NCBI GenBank assembly: GCA_016936815.1 | Contig: JAFGXD010000049.1 | Location: 1 to 50,580 of the forward strand | Origin: Bacteroidales bacterium | GTDB lineage: Bacteria; Bacteroidota; Bacteroidia; Bacteroidales; GWF2-38-335 | Direction: 5' to 3' | DNA: 50,580 bases | Shown here: positions 23,056-31,023 of the stretch, piece after piece | Position numbering within the stretch: position 1 is the first letter of the stretch | Layout of the letters: every line of letters starts with the position of its first letter | Notes under the pieces: generated by a model | Told to the model about the DNA's origin: nothing | The model's input: only the letters and a program-made list of their open reading frames with translations | Database searches by the model: none | Program-made: the position numbers and the translations under genes

Positions 23056-25101
23056 TTATTGTGAAATATTATTAGATTTGTTATAATTACTACTATTCAA
23101 TTGAACCCCGTTTCCATATTTTCCATTTCCAAGTTTTGTTTTTCCTTTATTTGGACCCGCTGGAATAATTCCTCCTATTTCAGTAAATTCCTCTGGGTCG
23201 TATCCATAAACTTCCCAATCTGCAGGCCAAGACCAAATATTGTCTTTATTTCTTTGGTTTTTTGCTTTAGCAGTAGCAGGTTCTTTGTCCGGTTTTAGCC
23301 AACCTGGGCCGGGAGCCTGTGGAAATCTACCTTCTCCGTAGTTTGTTTTTGGTTTCGCAACAATGGTGTAATCTATTTCTCCGTTACTTGTGCCTCCATT
23401 TTTTTCAATTAAATCGAACCCCGTAGCTGATTTATTAACCACAACAATACCATTTGAGGTAAGGATATTATCTTGAATAAAAACTTTAATGGGGTTATTT
23501 TCATCTACTATTATTATGTCAGACAAAATCGGGTCTAATTCAACATGAGCTTTTCCGTTTATCAATTTTGTTGAGCCATAATCTATGTACCAGTATTCAG
23601 GAGATTCAGGGCATGTTAGAGTAATACGACCATGATTTGCTGTAGGAATAATTTCTGAAACCGAACCGGTTCCTAAAATTTTTCTTCCATTAAATTCGTC
23701 GGCAACATAAGCGTAACGATTTCCCCAACTACTTGTTGCGTCAAAATACCCACCTTTTGAATTAACAAAATTCCCACTTGCAATCCCCATAACTCCAAAC
23801 ACATCTTGATCGGCACCTTCAGCAAAAGCGTATAGACCAACAGAATAACCAGAGTTACCGCTTCCTCCACTTCTGTCGTGAACTGCTTGTAAGGCGGGTT
23901 GAATACCACCGACATTTACATTGACATTCATTTGTCCATAAACGGCAGGTCTTGCAGCCATTAATGCATTATTATGGTCTCCATAGCAAAAGGCAGGAAT
24001 CCAAACGTCAGAATATGATAGTAAAGCTGCAATGTCTGAATTTCCTGAAGTTTTAGCATAAACCGATGTCCTATCTGCATCTTCTACACGACCATGAACA
24101 GCAGCACCTCCAATTGTTGTGGCTCCAACAGTTATAGAAGCATTATAACCTAAATAGCCATATGTCTGATTTCCAGCTACATCGGAAAAGCCTTGTACTG
24201 CACAGGCTCCGTTAGTGGCATTTGTAGTTCTAAAATAGCCTGCAACAAGATTAGTGCTACCATTATAGTAATAACCGTAAGTTTCTCCATCATCATAGAT
24301 TCTTACGGCATCATTATATTCGGGTCTTATGTAATTTGATGCCACAGGTCTTATCCAATATTCAACACCTCCAGGAATTGATGGTGCTACAGGAAAAACT
24401 GACCAAGTACCACCACTATGTTTATACTCCATTGTTCCAGCATTATCCCTAAAACCATACCCTGTAGTCCCGAGAGTGGTGCTAAAATTTACATAATCAC
24501 CGTTTATTAGAGAAAGTCCATTTGAGCTAATTCTTATTTTTTCTAATCCCCCTGTTGAAAAATTTAATACATCCGCACCTGAAGAGAACATTCCTGTATT
24601 TGCATCGGCAGAAAAAGAATAAAAAGGCAATGCAGCAGAACCCAAACTCAATCCATGAATTTGATTGGCATTTGGGATTCTTAGCCTGGCAGTTCCTCCT
24701 GTTGAAAAATCTAATGCATCTGCGCCTGAAGAATAAATCCCTGTATTTGGATCGGCAGAAAAGGAATAAAATGGCAAAAGATTGGTTCCTAAACTTAAAG
24801 CATGTACTTGGTTGGCATTTGGTATTCTAAATCTTTCTGTATTACCGGTAAAAATACCTATATAGCCTGCCTCACGATTGTTCATGCTAAAATTAGCTCC
24901 GGTTGCACCTAAAATTAATCCGCGGTTAGCAGCATTGGTTGTGGTGTTGTTGGTCAATTGTAACAAATTACCATTCGCATTATAATATATATGTAACGGG
25001 CTTTGCGGAGTGAAATTAACATTTCCAACCCCTGTATTCTGTGCAATTAGAAAATTTAGCGACAATACAGCAGCTACAGCAAGTAGTAATTTTATTCTCA
25101 T
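23056..25101 (-). CDS. Exported repeat protein resembling tail-fibre-type beta proteins
   Basis: This 681-residue protein has a signal peptide (MRIKLLLAVAAVLSLNFLIAQ). Residues about 85-185 hold 49-residue repeats (FYSFSADPNTGIYSSGADAL, RIPNANQIHGLSL), a pattern seen in phage tail-fibre-like and beta-helical surface proteins. The middle is Gly/Asn-rich, with GYLGYNASITVGATTIGG and repeated short beta motifs. A Pro/Lys-rich C-terminal region follows (NIWSWPADWEVYGYDPEEF). There is no S74 endosialidase-chaperone end and no obvious T9SS sorting domain. It leads a two-gene unit with the 466-residue protein. A trimeric fibre or sheath role is inference. Confidence 0.75.
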   Translation of the reverse strand: MRIKLLLAVAAVLSLNFLIAQNTGVGNVNFTPQSPLHIYYNANGNLLQLTNNTTTNAANRGLILGATGANFSMNNREAGYIGIFTGNTERFRIPNANQVHALSLGTNLLPFYSFSADPNTGIYSSGADALDFSTGGTARLRIPNANQIHGLSLGSAALPFYSFSADANTGMFSSGADVLNFSTGGLEKIRISSNGLSLINGDYVNFSTTLGTTGYGFRDNAGTMEYKHSGGTWSVFPVAPSIPGGVEYWIRPVASNYIRPEYNDAVRIYDDGETYGYYYNGSTNLVAGYFRTTNATNGACAVQGFSDVAGNQTYGYLGYNASITVGATTIGGAAVHGRVEDADRTSVYAKTSGNSDIAALLSYSDVWIPAFCYGDHNNALMAARPAVYGQMNVNVNVGGIQPALQAVHDRSGGSGNSGYSVGLYAFAEGADQDVFGVMGIASGNFVNSKGGYFDATSSWGNRYAYVADEFNGRKILGTGSVSEIIPTANHGRITLTCPESPEYWYIDYGSTKLINGKAHVELDPILSDIIIVDENNPIKVFIQDNILTSNGIVVVNKSATGFDLIEKNGGTSNGEIDYTIVAKPKTNYGEGRFPQAPGPGWLKPDKEPATAKAKNQRNKDNIWSWPADWEVYGYDPEEFTEIGGIIPAGPNKGKTKLGNGKYGNGVQLNSSNYNKSNNISQ
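24554..24847 (-). repeat. Two tandem 147-bp coding repeats
   Basis: Two adjacent copies (24554-24700 and 24701-24847) have a period of exactly 147 bases, or 49 codons, with clear DNA similarity and scattered substitutions. The protein unit runs from RIPNANQ-type through FYSFSAD and GADAL to FSTGG. A shorter, more diverged remnant flanks the array. Because the period is a multiple of three, unit gain or loss would keep the frame. Confidence 0.8.
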
Positions 25102-25278
25102 AAGTTAAGTATTTACTAGTAAATTTGGTTGCAAAAATCTATGCAAAAATAGATCAAATAACAACCAATGTCAAGTTTTAAACTAAGTATTTTTACCTAA
25201 TAATCAACACTTAACTTTCTTTTGATGAATAATATTATTTTCTGAATGAATATGATATTTATAAGGATTAAAAATTAT

Positions 25279-25286
25279 TATCTTTA
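25279..25286 (+). promoter_or_regulatory. Probable -7 box of the hflX promoter
   Basis: TATCTTTA resembles the TAnnTTTG element and is 18 bases ahead of the hflX ATG. It is followed at once by seven consecutive C residues (25287-25293), so transcription would begin in or just after the C run, giving a very short leader. Confidence 0.4.
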
Positions 25287-25304
25287 CCCCCCCAATATTT
25301 TAAC

Positions 25305-26498
25305 ATGGAAAAAGGCCTCTTAACAGAACAAAAACAAGAAACTGCCGTACTGGTGGGACTTATTACCGATAGGGTTTCTAATACTCAGGTTTACGAGTAT
25401 TTAGATGAATTGGCTTTTCTGGTGGAGACTGCCGGCGCAACTCCAGTACGTAAGTTTGTTCAGGCTATGCCAAGTCCTCATCATAAGACTTTTGTGGGAT
25501 CAGGAAAATTAGAGGAAATTCGTTTTTTTGTCGAGGATAATGAGATTGATATTGTTGTTTTCGACGATGAACTTTCTCCTTCACAAATTAGAAATTTGGA
25601 GAAATTACTTAACAAACGTATTCTCGATAGAACCAATTTAATTCTGGATATTTTTGCCAAAAGGGCTCAAACAGCACATGCCAGAGTGCAGGTGGAACTT
25701 GCTCAATATCAGTATTTATTGCCAAGACTAACGGGTATGTGGACTCACTTGGAACGTCAACGAGGGGGTATTGGTATGAGAGGCCCGGGAGAGACAGAAA
25801 TTGAAACGGATAGACGAATTATTCGAGATAAAATTTCGAAACTGAAGGAGCAACTAATAAAAATTGATAAACAAAAAACCACCCAGAGACAAAATAGAGG
25901 AAAAATGGTTAGGGTGTCGCTGGTTGGATACACAAATGTTGGGAAATCTACAATTATGAATATGATTTCCAAATCGGAGGTTTTTGCTGAAAATAAACTT
26001 TTTGCTACCCTGGATACTACTGTAAGAAAGGTTGTTATAGATAATCTGCCGTTTTTGTTATCCGATACTGTTGGATTTATTAGGAAATTGCCGCACGGAT
26101 TGGTTGAGTCTTTTAAATCTACTCTAGATGAGGTTAGAGAATCGGATATTCTGCTGCATGTTGTTGATATTTCTCATCCTAATTTCGAGGAACAAATGGA
26201 TGTTGTTAATATTACTCTTTCCGAAATTGGTGTCGGAGATAAACCTACTTTTGTGATTTTTAATAAAACAGATGCTTTTACTTACGTGAAAAAAGACGAC
26301 GACGATTTAACTCCTATTGAAAAAGAAAATATTAGTCTGGATGATTTAATGCAGACCTATATGGCTAAGCAGGAACTTAATTGCATTTTTATTTCAGCTC
26401 TGAAAAAGAATAATATAGAAAATTTTAAAACATTGCTTTACAACAAAATAAAAGAAATACACACTGCTCGTTATCCTTATAACGATTTGTTGTACTGA
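25305..26498 (+). CDS. hflX: GTPase HflX (ribosome-associated)
   Basis: This 397-residue GTPase binds the 50S subunit and splits stalled or hibernating ribosomes, notably under heat stress. The N-terminal HflX domain holds HHKTFVGSGKLEEI and ELSPSQIRNLEK, then the glycine-rich linker RGGIGMRGPGETEIETDRR. The GTPase domain has G1 GYTNVGKST, G3 DTVGFIRKLP and G4 NKTD. Length is typical. It is single, on the plus strand, and its stop is 6 bases from the stop of the convergent LytTR regulator, with no terminator visible. Confidence 0.96.
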   Translation: MEKGLLTEQKQETAVLVGLITDRVSNTQVYEYLDELAFLVETAGATPVRKFVQAMPSPHHKTFVGSGKLEEIRFFVEDNEIDIVVFDDELSPSQIRNLEKLLNKRILDRTNLILDIFAKRAQTAHARVQVELAQYQYLLPRLTGMWTHLERQRGGIGMRGPGETEIETDRRIIRDKISKLKEQLIKIDKQKTTQRQNRGKMVRVSLVGYTNVGKSTIMNMISKSEVFAENKLFATLDTTVRKVVIDNLPFLLSDTVGFIRKLPHGLVESFKSTLDEVRESDILLHVVDISHPNFEEQMDVVNITLSEIGVGDKPTFVIFNKTDAFTYVKKDDDDLTPIEKENISLDDLMQTYMAKQELNCIFISALKKNNIENFKTLLYNKIKEIHTARYPYNDLLY

Positions 26499-26504
26499 AA
26501 TTCG

Positions 26505-27248
26505 CTAGAAATTAAGTCTTGATTTTAATTCTTTATACCCTGTTTTACTAACTTTCAGATTAACTCCGTTCTTAAGAATCAAGGAATATGACTCTTTCTC
26601 GAAAAGTTCTATTTTATCAATAAAAGCAATATTTACAATGCTGGAACGATGAATTCTAATAAAAATATCTTTTGGCAAATGGGCTTCATAATAATTCATG
26701 GTGCTTTTTTTAAGATATTTTTTATCGGATGTATAAAACATTACATAATCGTCTTGGGCTTCTATGTAAATAATTGAATCAATGGGTAATACATTAATTT
26801 TACTGCCGGATTTCACTACAATTCTAGAAATTTCTTCAACTGCTTGATTAATTGTGTTTTTGACTTTTTCAGCATTTCTTACCGAAGGAATATTTTCTAT
26901 TTTTTCAATAGCTTTGTTTACAGCATCCGTAAATCTTTCTTTTGAATATGGTTTCAATAGATAATCTACCGCATTCATTTCAAATGCTTTAAGTGCAAAT
27001 TGGTCGTATGCTGTTGAAAATATTACTATTGGCATTTCTTCCATAAGTTCAAGCATTTCAAATCCTGTTAGCTTGGGCATTTGTACATCCAGAAAAACTA
27101 AATCAGGTTTATTTTCCTGTATTGTTTTCAAACCTGTGAAACCATCTTCACATTCTGCAATTATTTCAATAGAATTAAACTCTTTTAGATAGGCCTTTAT
27201 TAGCTCTCTTGCCGGTTTTTCATCGTCAATTATTATTACTCGTATCAT
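26505..27248 (-). CDS. LytTR-family response regulator
   Basis: This 247-residue regulator has a receiver domain with the phospho-acceptor D54 in LVFLDVQMPKLTG, the acidic pocket IIDDEKPA at the start and the conserved Lys in DYLLKPYSKERF. The C-terminal LytTR DNA-binding domain (about 140-247) shows YIEAQDDYVMFYTSDKKYL and FIRIHRSSIVN. Such regulators control envelope or secreted functions. It follows the sensor kinase gene by one base and the membrane LiaF-like gene precedes both, so the three form one operon. Confidence 0.94.
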   Translation of the reverse strand: MIRVIIIDDEKPARELIKAYLKEFNSIEIIAECEDGFTGLKTIQENKPDLVFLDVQMPKLTGFEMLELMEEMPIVIFSTAYDQFALKAFEMNAVDYLLKPYSKERFTDAVNKAIEKIENIPSVRNAEKVKNTINQAVEEISRIVVKSGSKINVLPIDSIIYIEAQDDYVMFYTSDKKYLKKSTMNYYEAHLPKDIFIRIHRSSIVNIAFIDKIELFEKESYSLILKNGVNLKVSKTGYKELKSRLNF

Positions 27249-27249
27249 G

Positions 27250-28305
27250 TTATTCTTGATTTTGAGGTATTATCAATACTACTGTAAATTTATTCTCTGT
27301 TTTTTTTATTGAAATAAGATCCGATTGTTTATAAATTAAATTCAATCTGTTTTTTACGTTTTTTAATCCAACACCTGCTCCTTTTCTTGGGGGTGTTTCA
27401 GAATCGAAATCATTTTCAATGGTTAGTTTTAAATAACTCTGGTTGCAATCTGCTAATAATTTAATATAGACAGTTTCAGTACTTTCATAAACACCGTGCT
27501 TTATTGCATTTTCAAGCAATGGCTGCAATAGTAAATTTGGAATTTGTTTGTTTTTACAATTTTCGGATATTTCCTGAACTATCTGTAGTTTCTCACCAAA
27601 TCTAACTTTTTCAATTTCTAAATATAGAAGCATATTAGATATTTCTTCGCTGAATGTTGAAAATTGACTCTGAGTTTTCGATAGTGAATAACGTAAATAT
27701 TCAGATAGTTTTACAACCATTTCTCTGGCTTTCTCCGAATCTGAAATTGTTAATGAACTTACCGAATTTAATGAATTGAAAAGAAAATGTGGATTAATCT
27801 GAAGTTTTAGTGCATTTAATTCAGCTTCTCTAACAAGAGTTCTAAGTTGTGATTCCTGCAATTCCTGTTCTTTAAAGCTATCGTAATATTGTTTGAAATA
27901 ATAGACCATTGCTGCTATTGAATAAAAGGCAAGTCCTGATATTGCTCTCCAAAAAAGGCTATTAAAATAAAATTCATTATAATTGAAATTTCCTAGCCAT
28001 ATTAAATCTACAATATTTTTGCTAATAACCTGCCAGACAAATACCAACAATGCTGCTGAAGAAATATGATTAATTATTACATTAATTAGGCTTGTGTTTT
28101 CAATTCTATTAAATCGGGTAGCATAAAAAACCGATAACGATAGAAAAGAAAGAACAAAATATGAAACAAAACCATCGAGAAGAACTAGTTGAAAAGGAAT
28201 TTCTATTGTGCTGGCTACCAGCAGCAAGTGGACGGCCAAAATGACTGTCCACAAACCAAAGTGAAGATATGTGTTAAACCTATTAAAGAAAACCGGATGT
28301 TGCAT
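27250..28305 (-). CDS. LytS-type sensor histidine kinase
   Basis: This 351-residue protein has four or so hydrophobic segments (about residues 15-140), then the His_kinase region with H173 in LQINPHFLFNSLNSVSSL, and a C-terminal ATPase domain with LLLQPLLENAIKHGV (N box) and GAGVGLKNVKNRL (G box). This is the LytS/YehU class, which usually pairs with LytTR regulators such as the one immediately downstream. The sensing region is entirely membrane-embedded, with no extracytoplasmic domain, which suggests sensing within the membrane or through a partner such as the LiaF-like protein encoded one base upstream. Confidence 0.94.
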   Translation of the reverse strand: MQHPVFFNRFNTYLHFGLWTVILAVHLLLVASTIEIPFQLVLLDGFVSYFVLSFLSLSVFYATRFNRIENTSLINVIINHISSAALLVFVWQVISKNIVDLIWLGNFNYNEFYFNSLFWRAISGLAFYSIAAMVYYFKQYYDSFKEQELQESQLRTLVREAELNALKLQINPHFLFNSLNSVSSLTISDSEKAREMVVKLSEYLRYSLSKTQSQFSTFSEEISNMLLYLEIEKVRFGEKLQIVQEISENCKNKQIPNLLLQPLLENAIKHGVYESTETVYIKLLADCNQSYLKLTIENDFDSETPPRKGAGVGLKNVKNRLNLIYKQSDLISIKKTENKFTVVLIIPQNQE

Positions 28306-28306
28306 A

Positions 28307-29038
28307 TTAAATTCTTTTTACATCTCCACCACCAAAAATCATTACTCCTTTTATTAATAGTTCTCTATTTTCGTCAATTTCAATTGTTGAATGTCGTATT
28401 TTTTTATCGTTAAATCCTCCAAAAATTGAAGTAACATCCGATTTTACTTTCCATGTAGTGGGAATAATTAGCTCGGTACCACCAAAAATATTTGTAATAT
28501 CTAGAATATTAGTTCCTTCAGCCAGTTCGGCAGAGGTTAAATCGACTTTAGATCCACCAAAAACAGAAACAATTCTTCCACCTTTAAAATTTTTTGAGGT
28601 AACGAATTGCATTCCTCCACCAAAAACATTATGTTCGTCTATTACATCCATATCGCTTTGTTTTTTGGTGAATCTTTGCGACTTTTTTCCATCGCCAAAT
28701 GACTTAAAGATAATAAATAGGCCAATTATTATAAGAACAGCCGGCCACCAAAGATGATGAACATTTTCATCAACAAATCCAAATTTTGGTAGAAGGAAAA
28801 TTGCACCAACTGTTATAAGTATAATTCCTCCAATGCTTCCATTTTTACTTGTTAGAGAAATAATTCCTATACCAATTAGCAACGATTGCCAGGTAAAGAT
28901 GTATTTTTCCACATCGGGATCAAGTGCGTTTAGGTATTTAGCGGCAAACAGACCACCGGCTATTATAAAAACCAGCCCTGTTAGTAATCGTCGGGAGCCA
29001 CCCGAGCTGCATTTTGTTTCAACTTCAACTTTATACAT
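28307..29038 (-). CDS. LiaF-like membrane protein (four TM segments plus beta C-terminal domain)
   Basis: This 243-residue protein has four transmembrane stretches between about residues 15 and 110 (GLVFIIAGGLFAA, SLLIGIGII, GGIILITVGAIFLL, WWPAVLIIIGLFII). A C-terminal domain follows with four regularly spaced FGG motifs (NVFGGG, SVFGGS, NIFGGTE, SIFGGF) and a final IFGGGD, the pattern of the LiaF/YvqF C-terminal beta domain. In Firmicutes LiaF inhibits the LiaS kinase until envelope damage occurs. Its place as first gene before a kinase and regulator supports a similar sensing or inhibiting role. The mechanism is inference. Confidence 0.83.
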   Translation of the reverse strand: MYKVEVETKCSSGGSRRLLTGLVFIIAGGLFAAKYLNALDPDVEKYIFTWQSLLIGIGIISLTSKNGSIGGIILITVGAIFLLPKFGFVDENVHHLWWPAVLIIIGLFIIFKSFGDGKKSQRFTKKQSDMDVIDEHNVFGGGMQFVTSKNFKGGRIVSVFGGSKVDLTSAELAEGTNILDITNIFGGTELIIPTTWKVKSDVTSIFGGFNDKKIRHSTIEIDENRELLIKGVMIFGGGDVKRI

Positions 29039-29077
29039 ATTTTTTTGTTTTAATTAATGAATTGAAATATTATACTA

Positions 29078-29109
29078 CAAATGTAAAACAATCATATACA
29101 CATAGTAAA
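29078..29109 (-). promoter_or_regulatory. Promoter of the LiaF-like/LytS/LytTR operon
   Basis: On the minus strand TACATTTG (29078-29085) fits the -7 consensus exactly, with TTTA (29106-29109) 20 bases upstream as the -33 element. It is about 40 bases ahead of the start of the LiaF-like gene. Confidence 0.5.
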
Positions 29110-29157
29110 GCAAAAATCGGTGAAAGGTGGGATTAAGTCGGTAGATGAAAAAAAATA

Positions 29158-29580
29158 TTAATATTTCAAATCCAATGTAAAATAGCCGCCCTTAATTTCC
29201 CAGCATGTTGAATCGCAATATTTTCTAGATTTTTTGTAGATTCTATCTCCATCTATTGCATAAATTGTTTGCCCATTATTTTTATATTGAGCCTTTACCG
29301 TATAATACTCATCTAGAGGAACTTCATAATAGAGAGTAGGTGTTCTTATTGAACATTGCTTAATTATTTGGTTTTCTTCAATTTTTCCGCGATAAATTGT
29401 AACAGGAACAAGGGTATTTTCTTCGTTTATGGTAAGACTTATTACCAATTCTCCCCAAAATGGCTCCCATGTGTCGCAATCAGAATAATCTGCGTCAACA
29501 CATTCGGTATCTTCAACTTCGCAGAAAGAAAATAAAACAGAAATAAGAGATGCTAGTAAAATAATTTTTTTCGTTTTCAT
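29158..29580 (-). CDS. Small exported Cys-containing protein
   Basis: The frame is open from an ATG at 29601, but the ATG at 29580 is preferred because it starts a signal peptide (MKTKKIILLASLISVLFSFC) and avoids overlap with the ankyrin gene stop; this gives 140 residues. A cysteine ends the hydrophobic stretch, but the Phe before it is unusual for a lipobox, so lipoprotein status is uncertain. The mature part holds more cysteines (TECVD, SDCDTW, YCDSTCW) and beta strands. No family is recognised. It is the last gene of the ankyrin transcript. Confidence 0.68.
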   Translation of the reverse strand: MKTKKIILLASLISVLFSFCEVEDTECVDADYSDCDTWEPFWGELVISLTINEENTLVPVTIYRGKIEENQIIKQCSIRTPTLYYEVPLDEYYTVKAQYKNNGQTIYAIDGDRIYKKSRKYCDSTCWEIKGGYFTLDLKY

Positions 29581-29591
29581 TACAATAAATT

Positions 29592-30995
29592 TTACAACCA
29601 TGAAATTGTTTTATTTACAGGACTGGTTTTCTTTTTATGAATCAGGAAATTAAGTTCAATAGTAAATCTACTTGCAGGTATTTCAGCTTCAAAAAATTTT
29701 AGATATGAATAATTTACCTTAAAAAATAATAATCTGCCTTTTAAGAATAGTCCAAGCTGAGGGGCTGTTATCCATTGTTTATCAACTTTTTCAGCAAATC
29801 CTCTATATTTACCATAAGTATAAGCTTCTCTTACTCCAAGTGCAAATCCATAAGATGAATATCCGGAACTGTAAAGGTCGAATCTTTTGCTTATATTAAA
29901 AGATAGAATTGATCTTCTTTCCCTTCTTTGTTCAAACACATCATCCTCAAGAGGATAAAGAGTTCTTATTGGCCAAAGTCTTGTTGCCCAGTCAATATCA
30001 AAACCTAGTTTATATCTTGAATCAATCCATCCAAGGCATAAGGAATACATATAATCTTTGGAATTAAATTCATTTCCATAACCCAACGACCAGGTATTAA
30101 ATTTTGGCCAGATTCCCATTTTTGCTCCGTTTTCCCTTAAGTATTCAGCAGTTTCTTTTTGGTTGTTGGCAAGTGCAAATTCTAATGGTTTCATATTCAT
30201 GTGTGGAATAGAATTTACGTTTTCACCATAGTTTAATAATTGAAAAATGACTTCGTTGTGTCCATTTCTAATTGCTGTACTATAAGCTGTTGAACCTCTG
30301 TTATTTATTATTGTGGTTCTAGCCTTATTTTTTAAAAGAATTTCAACAATTTCTGCATAACCGTTTTGTGCAGCAAGTATTAAAGGGGTTGAACCCGAAT
30401 AATCTACTGCATTAATATCTGCACCTCTAAGAATAAGTATATTAACCAAGTCTTTATATCCGTAATATGCTGCAATATGCAAAGGAGTATTCCAATCTTT
30501 GTCTCTACATTCGATTTTTGCTTTATAGAAAAGAAGCATATCTGTCATTATTGTATAATTATAAGCTACTGAATATATTAGAGGTTCAGCATTGTATCCG
30601 TCTTCCATTTCAATATTTGCTCCTTTTTGAATAAGGTATTCTGCAACTGAATCGTGATTAAATTTTACAGCAGCTGTAAGCACCGGAGTAGCATCGTAGG
30701 TGTATGGTTTTGCATTTACATCGGCACCATTTGCGACAAGAGTTTTTACGGTTTTTAAATGGCCTTTTTGAGTGGCATACATAAGAGCAGAAACACCGTC
30801 GTATGTAACAGCATTTACATTTGCGCCTTGTTTTAGTAATATTAATACCGAATCGGCATCACCTTTTTCGGCTACAAAAAGCAAACGAGTGTTAAGTAAT
30901 TCAATATTAATAGAATCTGTTTTTGTTGCTACTGTATCCTGTGCGTTTGCAAGACCCATTAATAGGCAAAAAGCAGTTAATAAAATATTTTTCAT
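29592..30995 (-). CDS. Exported ankyrin-repeat protein with a probable outer-membrane C-terminal domain
   Basis: This 467-residue protein has a signal peptide (MKNILLTAFCLLMGLANAQ). Residues about 35-300 hold around eight ankyrin repeats with clear consensus (DGVSALMYATQKGHLKTVK, NTPLHIAAYYGYKDLV, GSTPLILAAQNGYAEIVE). Residues about 305-467 are different: alternating, aromatic-rich strands (YMYSLCLGWIDSRYKLGF, FALGVREAYTYGKYRGF, LLFFKVNYSYLKFFE, RFTIELNFLI) that look like a small outer-membrane beta-barrel. The ankyrin array would then face the periplasm. The gene follows the larger ankyrin gene by about 28 bases. Partners are unknown. Confidence 0.85.
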   Translation of the reverse strand: MKNILLTAFCLLMGLANAQDTVATKTDSINIELLNTRLLFVAEKGDADSVLILLKQGANVNAVTYDGVSALMYATQKGHLKTVKTLVANGADVNAKPYTYDATPVLTAAVKFNHDSVAEYLIQKGANIEMEDGYNAEPLIYSVAYNYTIMTDMLLFYKAKIECRDKDWNTPLHIAAYYGYKDLVNILILRGADINAVDYSGSTPLILAAQNGYAEIVEILLKNKARTTIINNRGSTAYSTAIRNGHNEVIFQLLNYGENVNSIPHMNMKPLEFALANNQKETAEYLRENGAKMGIWPKFNTWSLGYGNEFNSKDYMYSLCLGWIDSRYKLGFDIDWATRLWPIRTLYPLEDDVFEQRRERRSILSFNISKRFDLYSSGYSSYGFALGVREAYTYGKYRGFAEKVDKQWITAPQLGLFLKGRLLFFKVNYSYLKFFEAEIPASRFTIELNFLIHKKKTSPVNKTISWL

Positions 30996-31023
30996 TTTAT
31001 TTTTTTCTTAATAACTTTCAATA

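Noticed and set aside
24555-24830. Plus-strand frame with internal repeats, opposite the 681-residue protein
   Set aside because: The repeats simply mirror the 147-bp coding repeats of the minus-strand gene, and the product has no signal or fold features.
23056-25101. Prophage remnant, suggested by tail-fibre-like repeats
   Set aside because: The product has a signal peptide and the flanking genes are host secretion cargo and HflX; no integrase, capsid, terminase or attachment repeats are present.
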